A stretch of 64,000 bases of DNA from Dendrobium chrysotoxum. Its lineage: Eukaryota > Streptophyta > Magnoliopsida > Asparagales > Orchidaceae. Shown piece by piece: positions 36,325-46,789 of the stretch (the stretch's first letter is position 1; each line of letters starts with the position of its first letter). Below the pieces are notes generated by a model. It had not been told where the DNA came from. It was given only the letters and a program-made list of their open reading frames with translations, and made no database searches. The position numbers were made by a program, and so were the translations under genes. The stretch spans positions 22,933,774 to 22,997,773 of the forward strand of contig CM034314.1 of NCBI GenBank assembly GCA_019925795.1. The letters are read 5' to 3'.

Positions 36325-37177
36325 AGATGTAAAATGTATAAATAAAATAAAATAAAATAAAAGAACCTTAGAAGGGTAGTTTGACAGTTCATTATCTCCT
36401 ACTTTAATTTGGTTAAAAAAAGCAAAAAAAAATTGTGAAACAAAGCACTAACAGCTCAAATGGAGGTGAAACTCTGAGAGACTAGTCGAACCGTCGAAGT
36501 AAGCAATGACATCCTGGTTGCAACCGAAGGCATCAGCGAGTATCTAAGAGCACAAAATGAGCTTCCGAGATTGGTTAAGAAAAAATTGTAAGCGACGAAA
36601 CTCAAGGAGACTAGGTCAAACCGTGGACGTCAACAACAACGTCCAACTTGCAACCGATGGAGTCACCTGGCGAATCGGCGATGCTGTCGTGCATACAAGA
36701 GAATTGGAAAACGAGGAGAAGCAGCCCAATGTGCAGAGCAAGCCGCAGCAACATAAGGCCTTCGAGGAGTAATGCAAGATACTTGAAAAGAGCAAATGCG
36801 GCTGGGGGTTCGGCTATGGGAAAAGTAAATTTTTTTGGGGCGGCAAATTTATAAAATTTCCCCATTATAAGTATTTTATTTTAGGGGAGGAAATTGGCTC
36901 CCTCTCTAATTGGTCAATATTATTTTTGAAATTTTGAAATTTATAATGTATTTATTTTACATCAAATTAATAAAATAATAATAATCATATGTATTAATTT
37001 TATACCCATATATGTCAATTATATTATATTTTTTATATTTTATTTTACTTCATTTCAATATTTTAATCTATATGTATATTTTTTTCAATAAAAATAAAAA
37101 GCGCATAAGGTAAATTACCAAAATTTTTACAAGCAAACCTAATTGACCCGATTTTTAAAATTTTTAACCAAATTTTT
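36325..37177. other. Upstream region of the UGT gene
   Basis: Contains a diverged tandem pair, about 36469-36546 and 36598-36680 (both with GAGACTAG, TCGAA/TCAAACCGT and TTGCAACCGA). A 71-codon frame (36557-36772) through the second copy has no known domain. 36860-37170 is very AT-rich. No other gene seen. Confidence 0.5.
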
Positions 37178-37187
37178 TATATAAATA
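37178..37187 (+). promoter_or_regulatory. TATA box of the UGT gene
   Basis: TATATAAATA lies 99 bases before the chosen ATG. Transcription would start near 37210, giving a leader of about 75 nt. An ATG at 37199 is only about 12 bases past this box and is therefore probably not in the mRNA. Confidence 0.6.
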
Positions 37188-37285
37188 CCACCCCTTCCAT
37201 GCCTCACACTATAAGCACCCTTTCTTCTCCAAACAACACAAAAGCCAAAAGCCAGAGGTTTCAAATTTCCCACCTGCCTCCAGCC

Positions 37286-38695
37286 ATGGATGCCGCACGA
37301 TCCCGTCGGCCTCACCTCGCAGTCCTCCCAACCCCGGGCATGGGCCATCTCTTCCCCCTGGCCGAACTATCCAAACTTCTCGTCCAGCGTCACAACTTCA
37401 CCATCACCTTCATCACCTTCGCCGTCGCCGACAACAAAGCCACCCAAACCTTCCTCTCCACCCTCCCCTCCAGCATCACCTCCATCTCCCTCCCCTCCGT
37501 CCCTCTCGACGATGTCCCTTCTGACGCCAGCATCGAAACTCGAATGTCCATAGTCTCCATCCGCTCCCTACCCGCCCTCCGCTCCGTCCTCCTCGACCTC
37601 CAATCCTCCACCAATCTCGTCGCTTTCCTAGCCGATTTCTTTGCCACTGACGGCTTCCAAATCGCCCGCGATCTAGGAATTCTTTACTACATGTTCATCC
37701 CCACAAACCTCCAGTTCCTCACCCTCATGCTTCAGCTCCCTGCTCTTGACGCCGCCGTCAAGTGTCCCTATCAAGACCTCAAAGAACCAATAAGATTCCC
37801 AGGCTGCGTTCCAATTCCAGGACCCGAGATTGTTACTCCGTTACTAGATCGTTCAAACGACGCCTACAAATGGATGCTCCATCACGCGGCTATTTATCGG
37901 CAGGCGCAGGGGATTTTAGTCAATAGTTTTTCTGCGATAGAGCCCGGTGCGGCGAAGTTGCTTACGGAGGAGGAGGAGGGTCGACCGCCGGTTTACCCGG
38001 TTGGGCCGATGATAAAGGCGAGTTCGGCCAGCGGGGCTTCACCGTGCTTGAAGTGGCTTGACGAGCAGCCACAAGGGTCTGTTCTATTCGTTTCGTTTGG
38101 AAGTGGGGGGACCCTTACGAAGAAGCAACTTAAGGAGCTTGCCCTGGGACTTGAAGCCAGCAAGCAAAGATTCCTCTTTGTATTACGAAGTCCTTGCGAT
38201 GAGGACTCCTCCTCGACTTACTTTACCGCGCAAACGAAAGAGAATCCACTGGTTTACTTACCAGAGGGTTATATAGAACGAACGCAAGGCGTGGGCTTTG
38301 TTGTGCCGTCATGGGCGCCGCAGATTGAGGTGCTCGCGCACTCATCAACCGGTGGGTTTCTATCGCACTGTGGATGGAACTCGACGCTGGAGAGTGTGAC
38401 GCACGGCGTGCCGATGATTGCATGGCCGTTGTTCGCTGAACAGGCAATGAATGCTGTGATGTTGGTTGAGGGTGTGAAAATCGCGATTCGGCCGAAGAAA
38501 GGGGATGATGGCTTGATTGATAGTGAGGAGATTGCGAGGGTGGTGAAGGAGTTGATGGAAGGGGAGGAAGGGAAGGTTTTGAGGAATAGGGTGAAGGAAT
38601 TGAAGGAGGCGACGGCGGTGGCTTTGGCAGAAGGAGGGTCGTCGTATAAGGTGCTTAATGAAGTGGCTGAGAAGTGGAAGAGCTTTGCACTGTAG
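37286..38695 (+). CDS. UDP-glycosyltransferase, UGT72B type (hydroquinone/phenolic glucosyltransferase-like)
   Basis: Intact intronless frame of 469 codons. It transfers a sugar, most likely glucose from UDP-glucose, to a small phenolic acceptor. Family members act in the cytosol on monolignols, hydroquinone or xenobiotic phenols and anilines; the actual acceptor cannot be read from sequence. Visible features: PTPGMGHLFP at residues 15-24 with the putative catalytic His21; Asp117 in LADFFATDGF, the expected activating Asp; LKWLDEQPQGSVLFVSFGSGG linker in the C-terminal domain; the complete 44-residue PSPG box at about 343-386, WAPQ to FAEQ, with HCGWNSTLE inside and the final Gln of glucosyltransferases. 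The C-terminal GDDGL...VVKELMEGEEGK stretch is typical of UGT72B. The start at 37286 is chosen because it gives the usual N-terminus and good context (GCCATGG). An upstream ATG (37199) lies too close to the TATA box. The first third is C-rich and the last third G-rich on the coding strand. A CACTA element ends 0.96 kb upstream and a MITE begins 227 bp downstream. Only the UGT72B-like grouping is firm. Confidence 0.95.
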   Translation: MDAARSRRPHLAVLPTPGMGHLFPLAELSKLLVQRHNFTITFITFAVADNKATQTFLSTLPSSITSISLPSVPLDDVPSDASIETRMSIVSIRSLPALRSVLLDLQSSTNLVAFLADFFATDGFQIARDLGILYYMFIPTNLQFLTLMLQLPALDAAVKCPYQDLKEPIRFPGCVPIPGPEIVTPLLDRSNDAYKWMLHHAAIYRQAQGILVNSFSAIEPGAAKLLTEEEEGRPPVYPVGPMIKASSASGASPCLKWLDEQPQGSVLFVSFGSGGTLTKKQLKELALGLEASKQRFLFVLRSPCDEDSSSTYFTAQTKENPLVYLPEGYIERTQGVGFVVPSWAPQIEVLAHSSTGGFLSHCGWNSTLESVTHGVPMIAWPLFAEQAMNAVMLVEGVKIAIRPKKGDDGLIDSEEIARVVKELMEGEEGKVLRNRVKELKEATAVALAEGGSSYKVLNEVAEKWKSFAL

Positions 38696-38913
38696 TCAAT
38701 GGTTATGTTATATATAATATATATCTGATCAAAATATTTACAGCAGTTTGTTGTACTACGTTTTGTCTGGAGGAAGATGAAGATGAAGATGATGAGGAGG
38801 ATGTGTTTGGATTGACGTTTACTAAAAAAAATTAGTTTTTGTTCACTGTTGGCTGCTCTGTTTTGATTGTTTTTGTCGAATTTAATTTTTTTCAAAGATG
38901 AAGAAGTTCTTCA
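38696..38913 (+). other. 3' flank of the UGT gene
   Basis: AT-rich with a (GATGAA)-type purine repeat at 38775-38804 and several TATATA words. No canonical AATAAA signal was seen near the stop; plant signals are often degenerate. Confidence 0.4.
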
Positions 38914-38922
38914 CCTTGCAGG

Positions 38923-39123
38923 GGCAAATTATTAGGTCCGGACAACTGACGGGAGAGATCCGTCCGGATCTCTCTCTATCTACAGTAAAAGCGCAGTCAA
39001 AACGCAGGTGCTACAGTCAAAACGCAGGTGCTACAGTACTTGCGCTTTGACTGCGCTTTTACTGTAGATAGAGAGAAAATCGGACGGATCTCTCCGTCCG
39101 GTGTCCGGACCTAATAATTCGCC
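38923..39123. mobile_element. MULE-type MITE with perfect 9-bp target duplication
   Basis: 201 bp flanked by CCTTGCAGG at 38914-38922 and at 39124-39132. Ends GGCAAATTATTAGGTCCGGAC and, on the other strand, GGCGAATTATTAGGTCCGGAC match except at one base. The arms extend inward through GAGAGATCCGTCCG and TCTATCTACAGTAAAAGCGCAG. The loop holds a perfect 20-bp tandem repeat (38994-39013 and 39014-39033). Nine-base duplications are typical of Mutator-like elements. No protein is encoded. Confidence 0.9.
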
Positions 39124-39132
39124 CCTTGCAGG

Positions 39133-39619
39133 GGAGGAGGAGAAGAAATTGGCCGGAAAGTAGTTGGCTAACAACTCATCATCGACGAATCTTGACTAAG
39201 AGTTTAAAGAGGGGAAAGCAGTTCATATTGTCAACCTCATTTCCTGACAGCCCATGCGCTCGGGGCGCAGCGCTCACGCTGTACTTGCACTTCCAGTTTT
39301 TAATGCTGGAAGTAGGTGCAAGTTTTTTTTTTTTTTGGACATATAAGCATCGTTACGGAATGCTTTTTTATTATTTTATAATTTTTTTGAAAATATAAAA
39401 AAAAATAGTAGTGTAAAGTAGTCTTAAACGAAATCTTAGACTAATTAAGACAAATTAATACATATTTCATACTAAAGACTCAAATTTAAGATCTCCTAAT
39501 TGATAGTAAAAACTCTCAATTAATAGACTAAGATGAATTATATGATGTAATTTTTGTCTATCTTGTGTTATGGTCCTTTGGGGATTATCACAAGAAAACC
39601 CCAAAAAAAAAAAAGCCTT
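39133..39619. other. Unassigned stretch with a possible MITE family B remnant
   Basis: 39340-39435 has CATCGTTACGGAATGC at the left and AGTCTTAAACGAAATCTT at the right, resembling decayed family B ends. No gene. Confidence 0.35.
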
Positions 39620-40793
39620 TTTGGCTATCTTATCAATATTTTGTGAATTCTTAATAATTCACAGATATCCAGCATACAAATACGTGATTTATGAGAGAAA
39701 GATAGAGCAGTAAAATATCATATTTTTTACGTGGAAAACTCAAAGAGGGAAAAATCACGGGGCCTCGCTCAGGTGAAAAAATTCTATTAAATTTGACTGA
39801 ATTACAACGGTTCACATGTCTCTTGGCTTAGAGGTCGTGGAATTATAATTGTTTGGAGAGTAGAGCAAAGGTCGGGCTGAGGTCCGACGGCTTCCTAGCG
39901 GAAGTTCGATGAATGGATAGTGATATGATGATGATTGGGCATAAGTCCAGCTACAATCAGCAGCCGGGCAGTGATTCGACAATGATCGGCGGCTGGTGGA
40001 AGTCTGACGACAGTTGGTGGCCTAGTGGTGGTTTGATGATGGTCAGGCGAAAATCTGGCGGCAGTTGGTGACCTAGTGGTGGTCTGATGATGGTCAGGCA
40101 AAAGTCTGGCGGCAATTGGCTGCCAAACAACGGTCAGTGGCTTGGCGGTGATCCGACGATGGTTGGGCGGAAGTCTGGTTGCGATCGGCAGCCGGGTGGT
40201 GGTCCAATGATGATCAAGTGGAAGTTCGGCAACGGTCGTCGCTCGGGTGGAAGTCGGGCAACAATTAACAAAGGTTCGTTGGCGATGATGTCGGAGCTCT
40301 TGAAGCTTCAAAACTCTCTCCAATCTCCAACCAAAGGTCCCTCTCATGTAGAGAGTGAGTGTCTATAGATTTTTTGTTAGTGGTACACGCTTTAAATATG
40401 AAGAAGATCCAGGGCATGTTCAAAGTGCTCCATCAGATGGCCCTTATTGATTCCTCAATCATAGAGTATTTTTCCAAATTTTAAGTGCCTTAATGATGTC
40501 AGAATTTAACAATCTTAAGCTCGTTGGATTCGTCTCGCCGAGCCGCTCGATTCATTATAAGCATGTCATATTTGGATATCATTTTGTCATCCAATTAATG
40601 CTTTGAATATTTCTAATATGCTTTGGACTTGATTGAGACACATTCGGGCTCGGATCCGGCCGATTTTTGTTTCTTTGGGTTCGCCTCTTTGAGATGTTCA
40701 TTTTGACTATAAGTTTGTTGAAATTTGAGTTCAGATGATCCAAAATTTAATTTTGAAAGCTTTTAACTTATATATACCTCGTTATTTGTTTTG
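39620..40793 (-). mobile_element. LTR family A, copy A6 (minus orientation)
   Basis: Keeps the block ACGTGGAAAACTCAAAGAGG (39730), the CTCGCCGAGCCGCTCGATTC phrase (40535) and a decayed opening at 40790. The core (39890-40270) is a tandem array of about 60 bp around GGTCTGATGATGGTCAGGC...AAGTCTGGCGGCAATTGG. Both overlapping open frames here arise from that array. Confidence 0.65.
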
Positions 40794-41069
40794 ATGAGGT
40801 ATTAATTTTATTATGTCGAACGTTTTGGATATATTTTGAAATTATTAAAATACATGACTAATTATATCAAAAAGAATTAAATTTGGATCAGATATGTAAT
40901 TTTTTAATTATCATATTTATTTTGTAATGAGCTTCTGAAAAATAGTTTTAGGAGAATTTTCATATATGTTAGAAAATTTTTATATATTTAATGCTTCCAA
41001 TTCTATGCTTATATTTATTTATATAATGTTTTAAATTTTAAATTACATTGAAAAATATTATTAATATCA

Positions 41070-41148
<79 letters not shown>

Positions 41149-41879
41149 TGATGTGATTTAAATATTAAAATAATAGAGAAATAATATAAAATTTTAGAAC
41201 TTAGGAATTTGAATATATAAAATTATGTGACATGCTATAGATCCCCTCTATATTTTATTGATCATTGAATTTATTTTCTTAGAAATAGTGCAAAAGTATT
41301 ATTATTATTTTTTTAATAGAATAAAATTAAATGATTAAAAATGATTAAATATTAGCAAAATGTAAAAAATATGTGGTTTTAGAATTTTAGTATTTTAGTT
41401 TGGAATTGATTATAAAATGAATATAATTTATTAAAAACTAATTAACTTTTATATTTCATATATTCATACAAAGAAATTTTAGAAGTTCAAAAACTTATTC
41501 TAAACATATTTTTGCTAAGGCATTTTCATCTTTTTTTTTTAATTTTCTTTATTCGTAAAGAAAAATTTGCTAAGGCATTTTCATATTTAGTCATAAAATT
41601 GTTTGCATGAGAGCACTTCAATCCAATGGTACTGAAGTTTAGAGAATATTTTAAATTAAATTTAATTCAAGATATAAAATATTTTTTCAACTTATATAAT
41701 GCTTCTTACTAATTTTAAGATTGTTTTTTATTTTTTCACAAACAATAATTTATCTCCCACCGAACTTCATTTCTAATATCAAAAAATAAATATTCTGTGT
41801 ATATTCTTTCTCGTCTTTATTTTTATATTTATTTTCTAATATAAAAAAATAGTTTTGTGAATAGTTCAACGACAATATT
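40794..41879. other. AT-rich stretch with long (TA)n
   Basis: Holds a (TA)n tract at 41077-41145. A phrase TTTGCTAAGGCATTTTCAT occurs twice, at about 41511 and 41567. No gene. Confidence 0.5.
41077..41145. repeat. (TA)n microsatellite
   Basis: About 34 uninterrupted TA units. Confidence 0.95.
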
Positions 41880-42098
41880 GGCATTGCACTGTTAACAGCT
41901 GAGATAAAACGTAAAAATGTGTTCCATTTGCCGTTCAAGTGGACGCTCGCAGGAGCTACAAACGGGCGAATAACATTCGATTGGAGATTCCGAGTAAATC
42001 TCATCAAATTAAATACATGAAAAGAATTTGATGGAATTTACGTAAATACTAAAAAAATGATCATATATTATTTCACATGGGTGAACTATGGTGCAAAC

Positions 42099-42711
42099 TA
42101 GGGGTGTCAATATTTGACACGACACGACAACCCGACTCGAACCCGACCCGGAAAACCTGACTCGAACCCGACCCGAGTTCAAAACGGGTCGGGTTCGGGT
42201 TCTGGAATTCGACCCGTTTGAAAAACGGGTCGGGTTCGGGTTGACCCGACGGGTTGGCGGGTCAACCCGAAAACCTGTTTAGAGCCTGCCCGCTCTGCCC
42301 GCCCTGCCCGCACGCATCCGCGAACGCCAGCAGCGCGCCCGCGCGCCCGCGCCCTCGCCCGGGCTCCCCCGCGCTCGCTCCCCCGCGCCCGCGCTTGCCC
42401 GCACCCGCACGCTCGCCCGCACCCGCGCCGCGCGCTCGCCCGCATCCGCGCGCTCGCCCGCACCCGCGCGCTCGCTAGCCCCGCACCCTCGCGCTAGCCC
42501 GCGCCCGCGCGCTTGCCCGCGCGCGCCCGCCTCGCGTCCGCCTTCCTGACCCGGGTCGGGTCGGGTTGACCCGCCAACCCGACGGGTCGGGTCCGGGTCC
42601 GGTTTTCTGACCCGTTTCCCTACCCGGGTCGGGTTAGGGTCAACCTGTTTAGCTGCGGGTCATTGCGGGTTCGACCCGAACCCGACCCGAAACCCGATTT
42701 TGACACCCCTA
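42099..42711. mobile_element. hAT-type non-autonomous element with perfect 8-bp target duplication and CpG-dense core
   Basis: 613 bp flanked by GTGCAAAC at 42091-42098 and 42712-42719. Ends TAGGGGTGTCAA and TTGACACCCCTA are perfect inverted repeats. Subterminal GGGTCGGGTTCGGGT words are on both sides, inverted. The core (42290-42540) is nearly all G and C, with GCGCGCCCGC words. The matching place in copy 2 (near 56454) has the uninterrupted AATGCAAACAATTGATAC, so the insertion is proved by an empty site. No transposase. Confidence 0.95.
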
Positions 42712-43145
42712 GTGCAAACAATTGATACAGCTTATTTTCGGAATAAATAAATTGCATCAATATAAAGGCGGCTTTATTTTTACTTGAATAGGGTGTTAAG
42801 CGGCTTCTTAGTTGGAGAGGACTATTTTTTCCACATGGCATAAATATTAAGCATAGATTTTATAATTAATTTTTCTTCACTGGAAGAAAATGTTGAAGTA
42901 TAAATTAAATTTTGATAGTATTTAATAACTCAAAATAATAATAATTTTTATAAAAATTATTAACTAAATTAGATGATACTCACGATTGCCAGCATTTCAT
43001 TATGTGCCAATTTATTTTGAGTTTGATATAAGTTTAAAATAGATTGCAATTGAATTAGCTTTGTCTATTGTGAGAAGATTGAGAATAGGAGGTAGAGGAA
43101 GAGGCAAATGAGAAAAGAAAATTTTATTATTCAGATACATGTATT

Positions 43146-43802
43146 TAGAAGTGTCAATATTTGACACGACATGAAAATCCGACCCGAAAATTTCAGTTTA
43201 GGGTAAACCCGTTTGTCAAATGGGTCTGCTTTGTGTTGACCCAAAAATTTGACAATGATCTGAACTGACCCGAAATTTCATCTGCCGATTCGATTCCCGC
43301 CCGCACTCGCGACTCACGAGTTAACCCGGCTACCGACTCGTGGACTCTGCCTCTCCCGCTGTCCCGCAGCCCAGCCGACCGACGTCCCACTGCCCCGCCG
43401 TCTCGTCAACAACGACGACATTCCTTGCTAGCCCTAGGCTAAACCCTAGGCCGTCAGCGCCTCGCGACAATCCTTTTAGGCTAAACCCTAGGCCGTTCGT
43501 CCCGCCGACGATATTCCCTCTCGACGATGACGTTCCTTCATGCAAATCCTATCCAGTCTGATGGCTTTGACAAGAGTGACGAGACAAGTAGGCGACAACG
43601 CTCTTCTTCCCATTTGCGCACTTCTCCCACATAACCTGTTTCTTGTCGGGTTAGGTCAACTCGGAAACTCGACAGGTCGGGTTCAAGTTGAATTTTATGA
43701 CCCGTTTGCAAAAACAAGTCGGGTTCGGGTCATTTTGAAAAGTGTCGGGTCAATTCATGGTTCGACCCGAACCTGACCCACAACCCGATTTTGACACCTC
43801 TA
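43146..43802. mobile_element. hAT-type non-autonomous element, second insertion in copy 1
   Basis: 657 bp; ends TAGAAGTGTCAA and TTGACACCTCTA. Flanks CATGTATT (43138-43145) and TATGTACT (43803-43810) each differ by one C-to-T change from CATGTACT, the intact sequence at the matching empty site in copy 2 (near 57045). It shares subterminal GACCCGAA words with the element at 42099, but its core is different and less GC-rich. Confidence 0.9.
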
Positions 43803-43934
43803 TATGTACTAGTAAATTTTGTTTTTATAAGCTTATAAAGCCTTATGCATAAAAGGTTGGGAATAGGGTATCATGTTTGATTGATGAACATAAACAATGA
43901 TAGTAATACTCTTTGAGATGTACGATGGATGTTG

Positions 43935-45248
43935 TGACAACCATTTTAAATAGGTGTGAAGATAATGAAAGTTAAGATGACAGTTTGGTGAGGAGACCGA
44001 TGTGTTTGTTTTGCTTGCGGAATGTAGGATTTGCGACAATATAGTTGGTGACTTAGTTTTTGCAAAACAAGAGCAATGGCTAGCTAAAATTAGGCATTTA
44101 TTGGGTTAGCAAAGTGAGTTCACTTATTGTGGTGGCCAAGGCGAGACACTCTAGTTGAGTGGATAAATCTGCAACAGTGTGTTACTTCCTTGTATTCCAA
44201 GAAATTTGAAAGCTGCCTAAAAAATGCGAAATCCTTGGTAGACTTTTGGTGGCCAAACATGATTTATAGTCTACTTTTGAGAAAGCGATAAGTTTGTCTC
44301 TTAACTCACACAAACATTACATTTGCAAAACTCGAATCCAAAGCCTCTTGGACACATCACATATGTAATACTCAAACCCAAGATATCTTAATTGATAGCC
44401 AAAGCTCCGAACTAATATATAAGGTGAGCGATGTAAACAAGTAACATAAAAGAATAAACATTATCCCATTGTGGATTTAAGATAATGAAGGAAATGGTGT
44501 AGGAGTGAGGTGCTGGTTTCTAGACTAAGCTAGGAATTTGGTTAACTTGTGCACAATAAATGTGATGTTTGTTTGGTATAAAGTAAGATAATGAAGTTCT
44601 CCTATTTAACATTTTTATTGAGATGTATCGGCTACCTAATTCTATCCTTCACTTTTTTCATTCATAATTTGGGATCTGACAACGACAGTGTTAACTTTGA
44701 ACAATATAACTAATACAAATAATTGGTATATTTTGAGTGTGTTTCCCTCTATCTTTAAAGTTTTTTTTAATGGACAGCACATATCACATGCCTTTTTTTT
44801 TTATTTTTATCAGCGGCTCTAAAATATAAATATCTGTAAATTGTGTTTATTTTTCTATTGCTCAATATGTACTCTTCTTTTTCTCTGCAATCAATTTTAA
44901 CCAGAACAGATACCGTTTGCCAAAAGAATATATAAAAAATAGAATAACCTAAACTTATTTTTTTAAAGATTATAAAAATCGGATCGGACCGGATACTGAT
45001 TGCCTTTTTCAGTTGTTCTCGTTCAATTTTCTCAATTTATTTTTTTCATTTCAAAATCTTCTTGTTAGGTTTGTGAGCATCAATCAAGAGTGAAAATATA
45101 CACAAATTCTTAGAAAAATAAAAATTATTTAATTACAAGCCAATCTGATCAATATGTTCTTTTAATTTTTTAGTCATAACTTAATTGTAATTAACATGTA
45201 ATTAAATATATAATTATTTTTTAAATAAAAAATGACCTTTGAATGTAT
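43935..45248. other. Unassigned AT-rich stretch
   Basis: No recognised gene. 44315-44410 resembles a phrase near 39480-39530 (ACTCAAACCCAAGATATCTTAATTGATAGCC), a dispersed repeat of unknown class. Confidence 0.4.
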
Positions 45249-45836
45249 TAGGGCTGCAAACGAACCGAGCCGGGTCGAGTATGTGAGTGTTCATGTTTGA
45301 GTTTGTTTATCATTAGCCTGTTCAAGTTTGGTTCGTGTTTGATTCGAGCTTTATTGTATGTGTTCATGTTTGGTTCGTTTAATTTAAGGGTGTTCATGTT
45401 TGGTTCATGTTCGGTTCATGTTTGATTCGTTTAGTGCTTATCGAGCTTTAAACAAACAAGTCTTAACGAGCTATGTTCGTGAACATATTTAGTAAATAAT
45501 CTATTGAATAAATAATAATATGAAGTTAGCCTTCCACCATTCTAAGCAATCAAAATGAACTACTGAATTTTCTTCTTTTATGAATTACTGAATATCATAG
45601 TCAGCCTCGAGCTTTTTATTGAGCTTAATGTCGAGCTTGTTCACGAATTTCAAATGATTTTATTCGCGAACATAAATGAACCGAACACATTAGTGTTCAA
45701 GCTTGTTTATTTAAGGATCGAGTATTTAAAATGTTGTTCAAGTTTGTTTGTTTAGTTAGTTAAACGATCACAAATGAGCTTTAATCGAACCGAGCATCGA
45801 GTAGCTCGTCGAACGTTTGGTTCACTTGCAGCCCTA
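45249..45836. mobile_element. hAT-type non-autonomous element
   Basis: 588 bp with ends TAGGGCTGCAAACGAACC and, inward on the other strand, TAGGGCTGCAAGTGAACC. Subterminal words around GTTCATGTTTGG and CGAGC(T)TTG. Flanks are GAATGTAT and GAATCATG, agreeing only in the first four bases, so the target duplication is decayed or disrupted by a neighbouring element. Confidence 0.75.
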
Positions 45837-46442
45837 GAATCATGGGGGGGGGGGGGGGGGGGCACGTGCCCCTCCTAAAAAATAAAAAAATGTTTTTTAA
45901 ACCATTCTCAGCTTTCAATTTGTTTATTAGAGGCATTTTCCATTTCAAGTCTTCAATACACCTTTTACTCGGGTCATGCAATGCTTTAGCTGTAGAGAGA
46001 GAAAGGCTAATAGGGTGAAATATTGAAAGATTGAGAGAGGAATGGCTGTGCATTGTGGAAAATGATGGAAAGAGATTTTTGACGCAGAGTTGCATTACTA
46101 TATAATTAATTATTATTTAAAATATTTAATTATTTAAATATGATTTTATTAAGACTTTTATCCTTAACCTACTATTCATTATCTAATAATAATTATTAAA
46201 TATTACAACCCCTTCTCCGCTTTCATTTTATTTAGCTCCTCTCTCCATTTCCATACTTAAGCATTCATTATGATACAACCCCTTCTCCACTTTCATTTTA
46301 TTTATTACAAGTTTTTTCTGGACATATGAAAAGCATCAATGGGTCGTTTTCCCCCTTACTCCTCTCTCGCGACGCACGAGTCATGACCTCGAGCATGACT
46401 TTCATTAGGCCCCCCTGAACAAAATTTATGGCTCCGCCACTG
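45837..46442 (-). mobile_element. Second hAT-type element remnant with CAGTGGCGGAGCC end
   Basis: The right end reads, on the minus strand, CAGTGGCGGAGCCATAAATTTTG, a terminus I know from widespread plant hAT elements. The left side begins with GAATCATG and a 19-base G run (45844-45862), as often found just inside that terminus, but the CAGTGGCGGAGCC itself is missing on that side, where the element at 45249-45836 abuts. Confidence 0.55.
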
Positions 46443-46789
46443 CCTAAAATGTATCGTTACATTATGCAATATAAGAAAAAGAATGTTCAAAGAATATATA
46501 AAAAAAGAAATGCTACCTTTCAGAGTGATTTGCCGGTGCAGGCAAGATAAAGCGTGCAGGAGTGGTCTGCTGCTCTTGCCGGAGTGCTAACGTGATCGAA
46601 CATGCCAAGTAATTAATGACAGTTAATGCATATATTGGTAAGTCATGGAAGCAATTGATGATGCTCTTTATTCATTATATTCTGACTGATTAGTTGCTCT
46701 CATACGCTAAGAAGAATGAATTAGATTATGACGGTTTCTCCGCTTAGGAGCACAGGAGGAGGTTTTGTAATCAACTTTTTAATGAGGGA
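46443..46789. other. Unassigned stretch
   Basis: Nothing recognised. Confidence 0.4.

Larger units (their letters stand above)
41880..43934 (+). repeat. Segmental duplication, copy 1 (with two inserted hAT-type elements)
   Basis: Matches 56179-57175 in the same orientation, starting GGCATTGCACTGTT and ending GATGTACGATGGATGTTG. Without its two insertions and their target duplications it is about 770 bp. It shares phrases such as GTGGACGCTCGCAGGAGCTA, CAATTGATACAGCTTATTTTC and CGATTGCCAGCATTTCATTA. No gene is recognised inside it. Confidence 0.9.

Noticed and set aside
37199..37285. 29-codon N-terminal extension of the UGT
   Set aside because: Its ATG lies about 12 bases after the TATA box, so it is probably upstream of the transcription start. 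The extension has no family similarity, and the second Met gives the usual UGT N-terminus.
38269..38895. 208-codon open frame on the minus strand
   Set aside because: A shadow of the UGT gene caused by its G-rich 3' half.
38923..39123. MicroRNA-like hairpin
   Set aside because: Terminal repeats and a perfect 9-bp target duplication identify it as a MITE. Small RNA production is possible but not shown.
39895..40368. Open frames of 93 and 150 codons with repeated HHQTTTR-like words
   Set aside because: Produced by the tandem array in LTR copy A6.
42179..42478. Ala/Arg/Pro-rich open frames
   Set aside because: By-products of the C/G core of a non-autonomous hAT-type element.
45844..45862. G-quadruplex regulatory site at the G19 run
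   Set aside because: It lies just inside the end of a hAT-type element remnant, where such runs are common, and is not near a gene.
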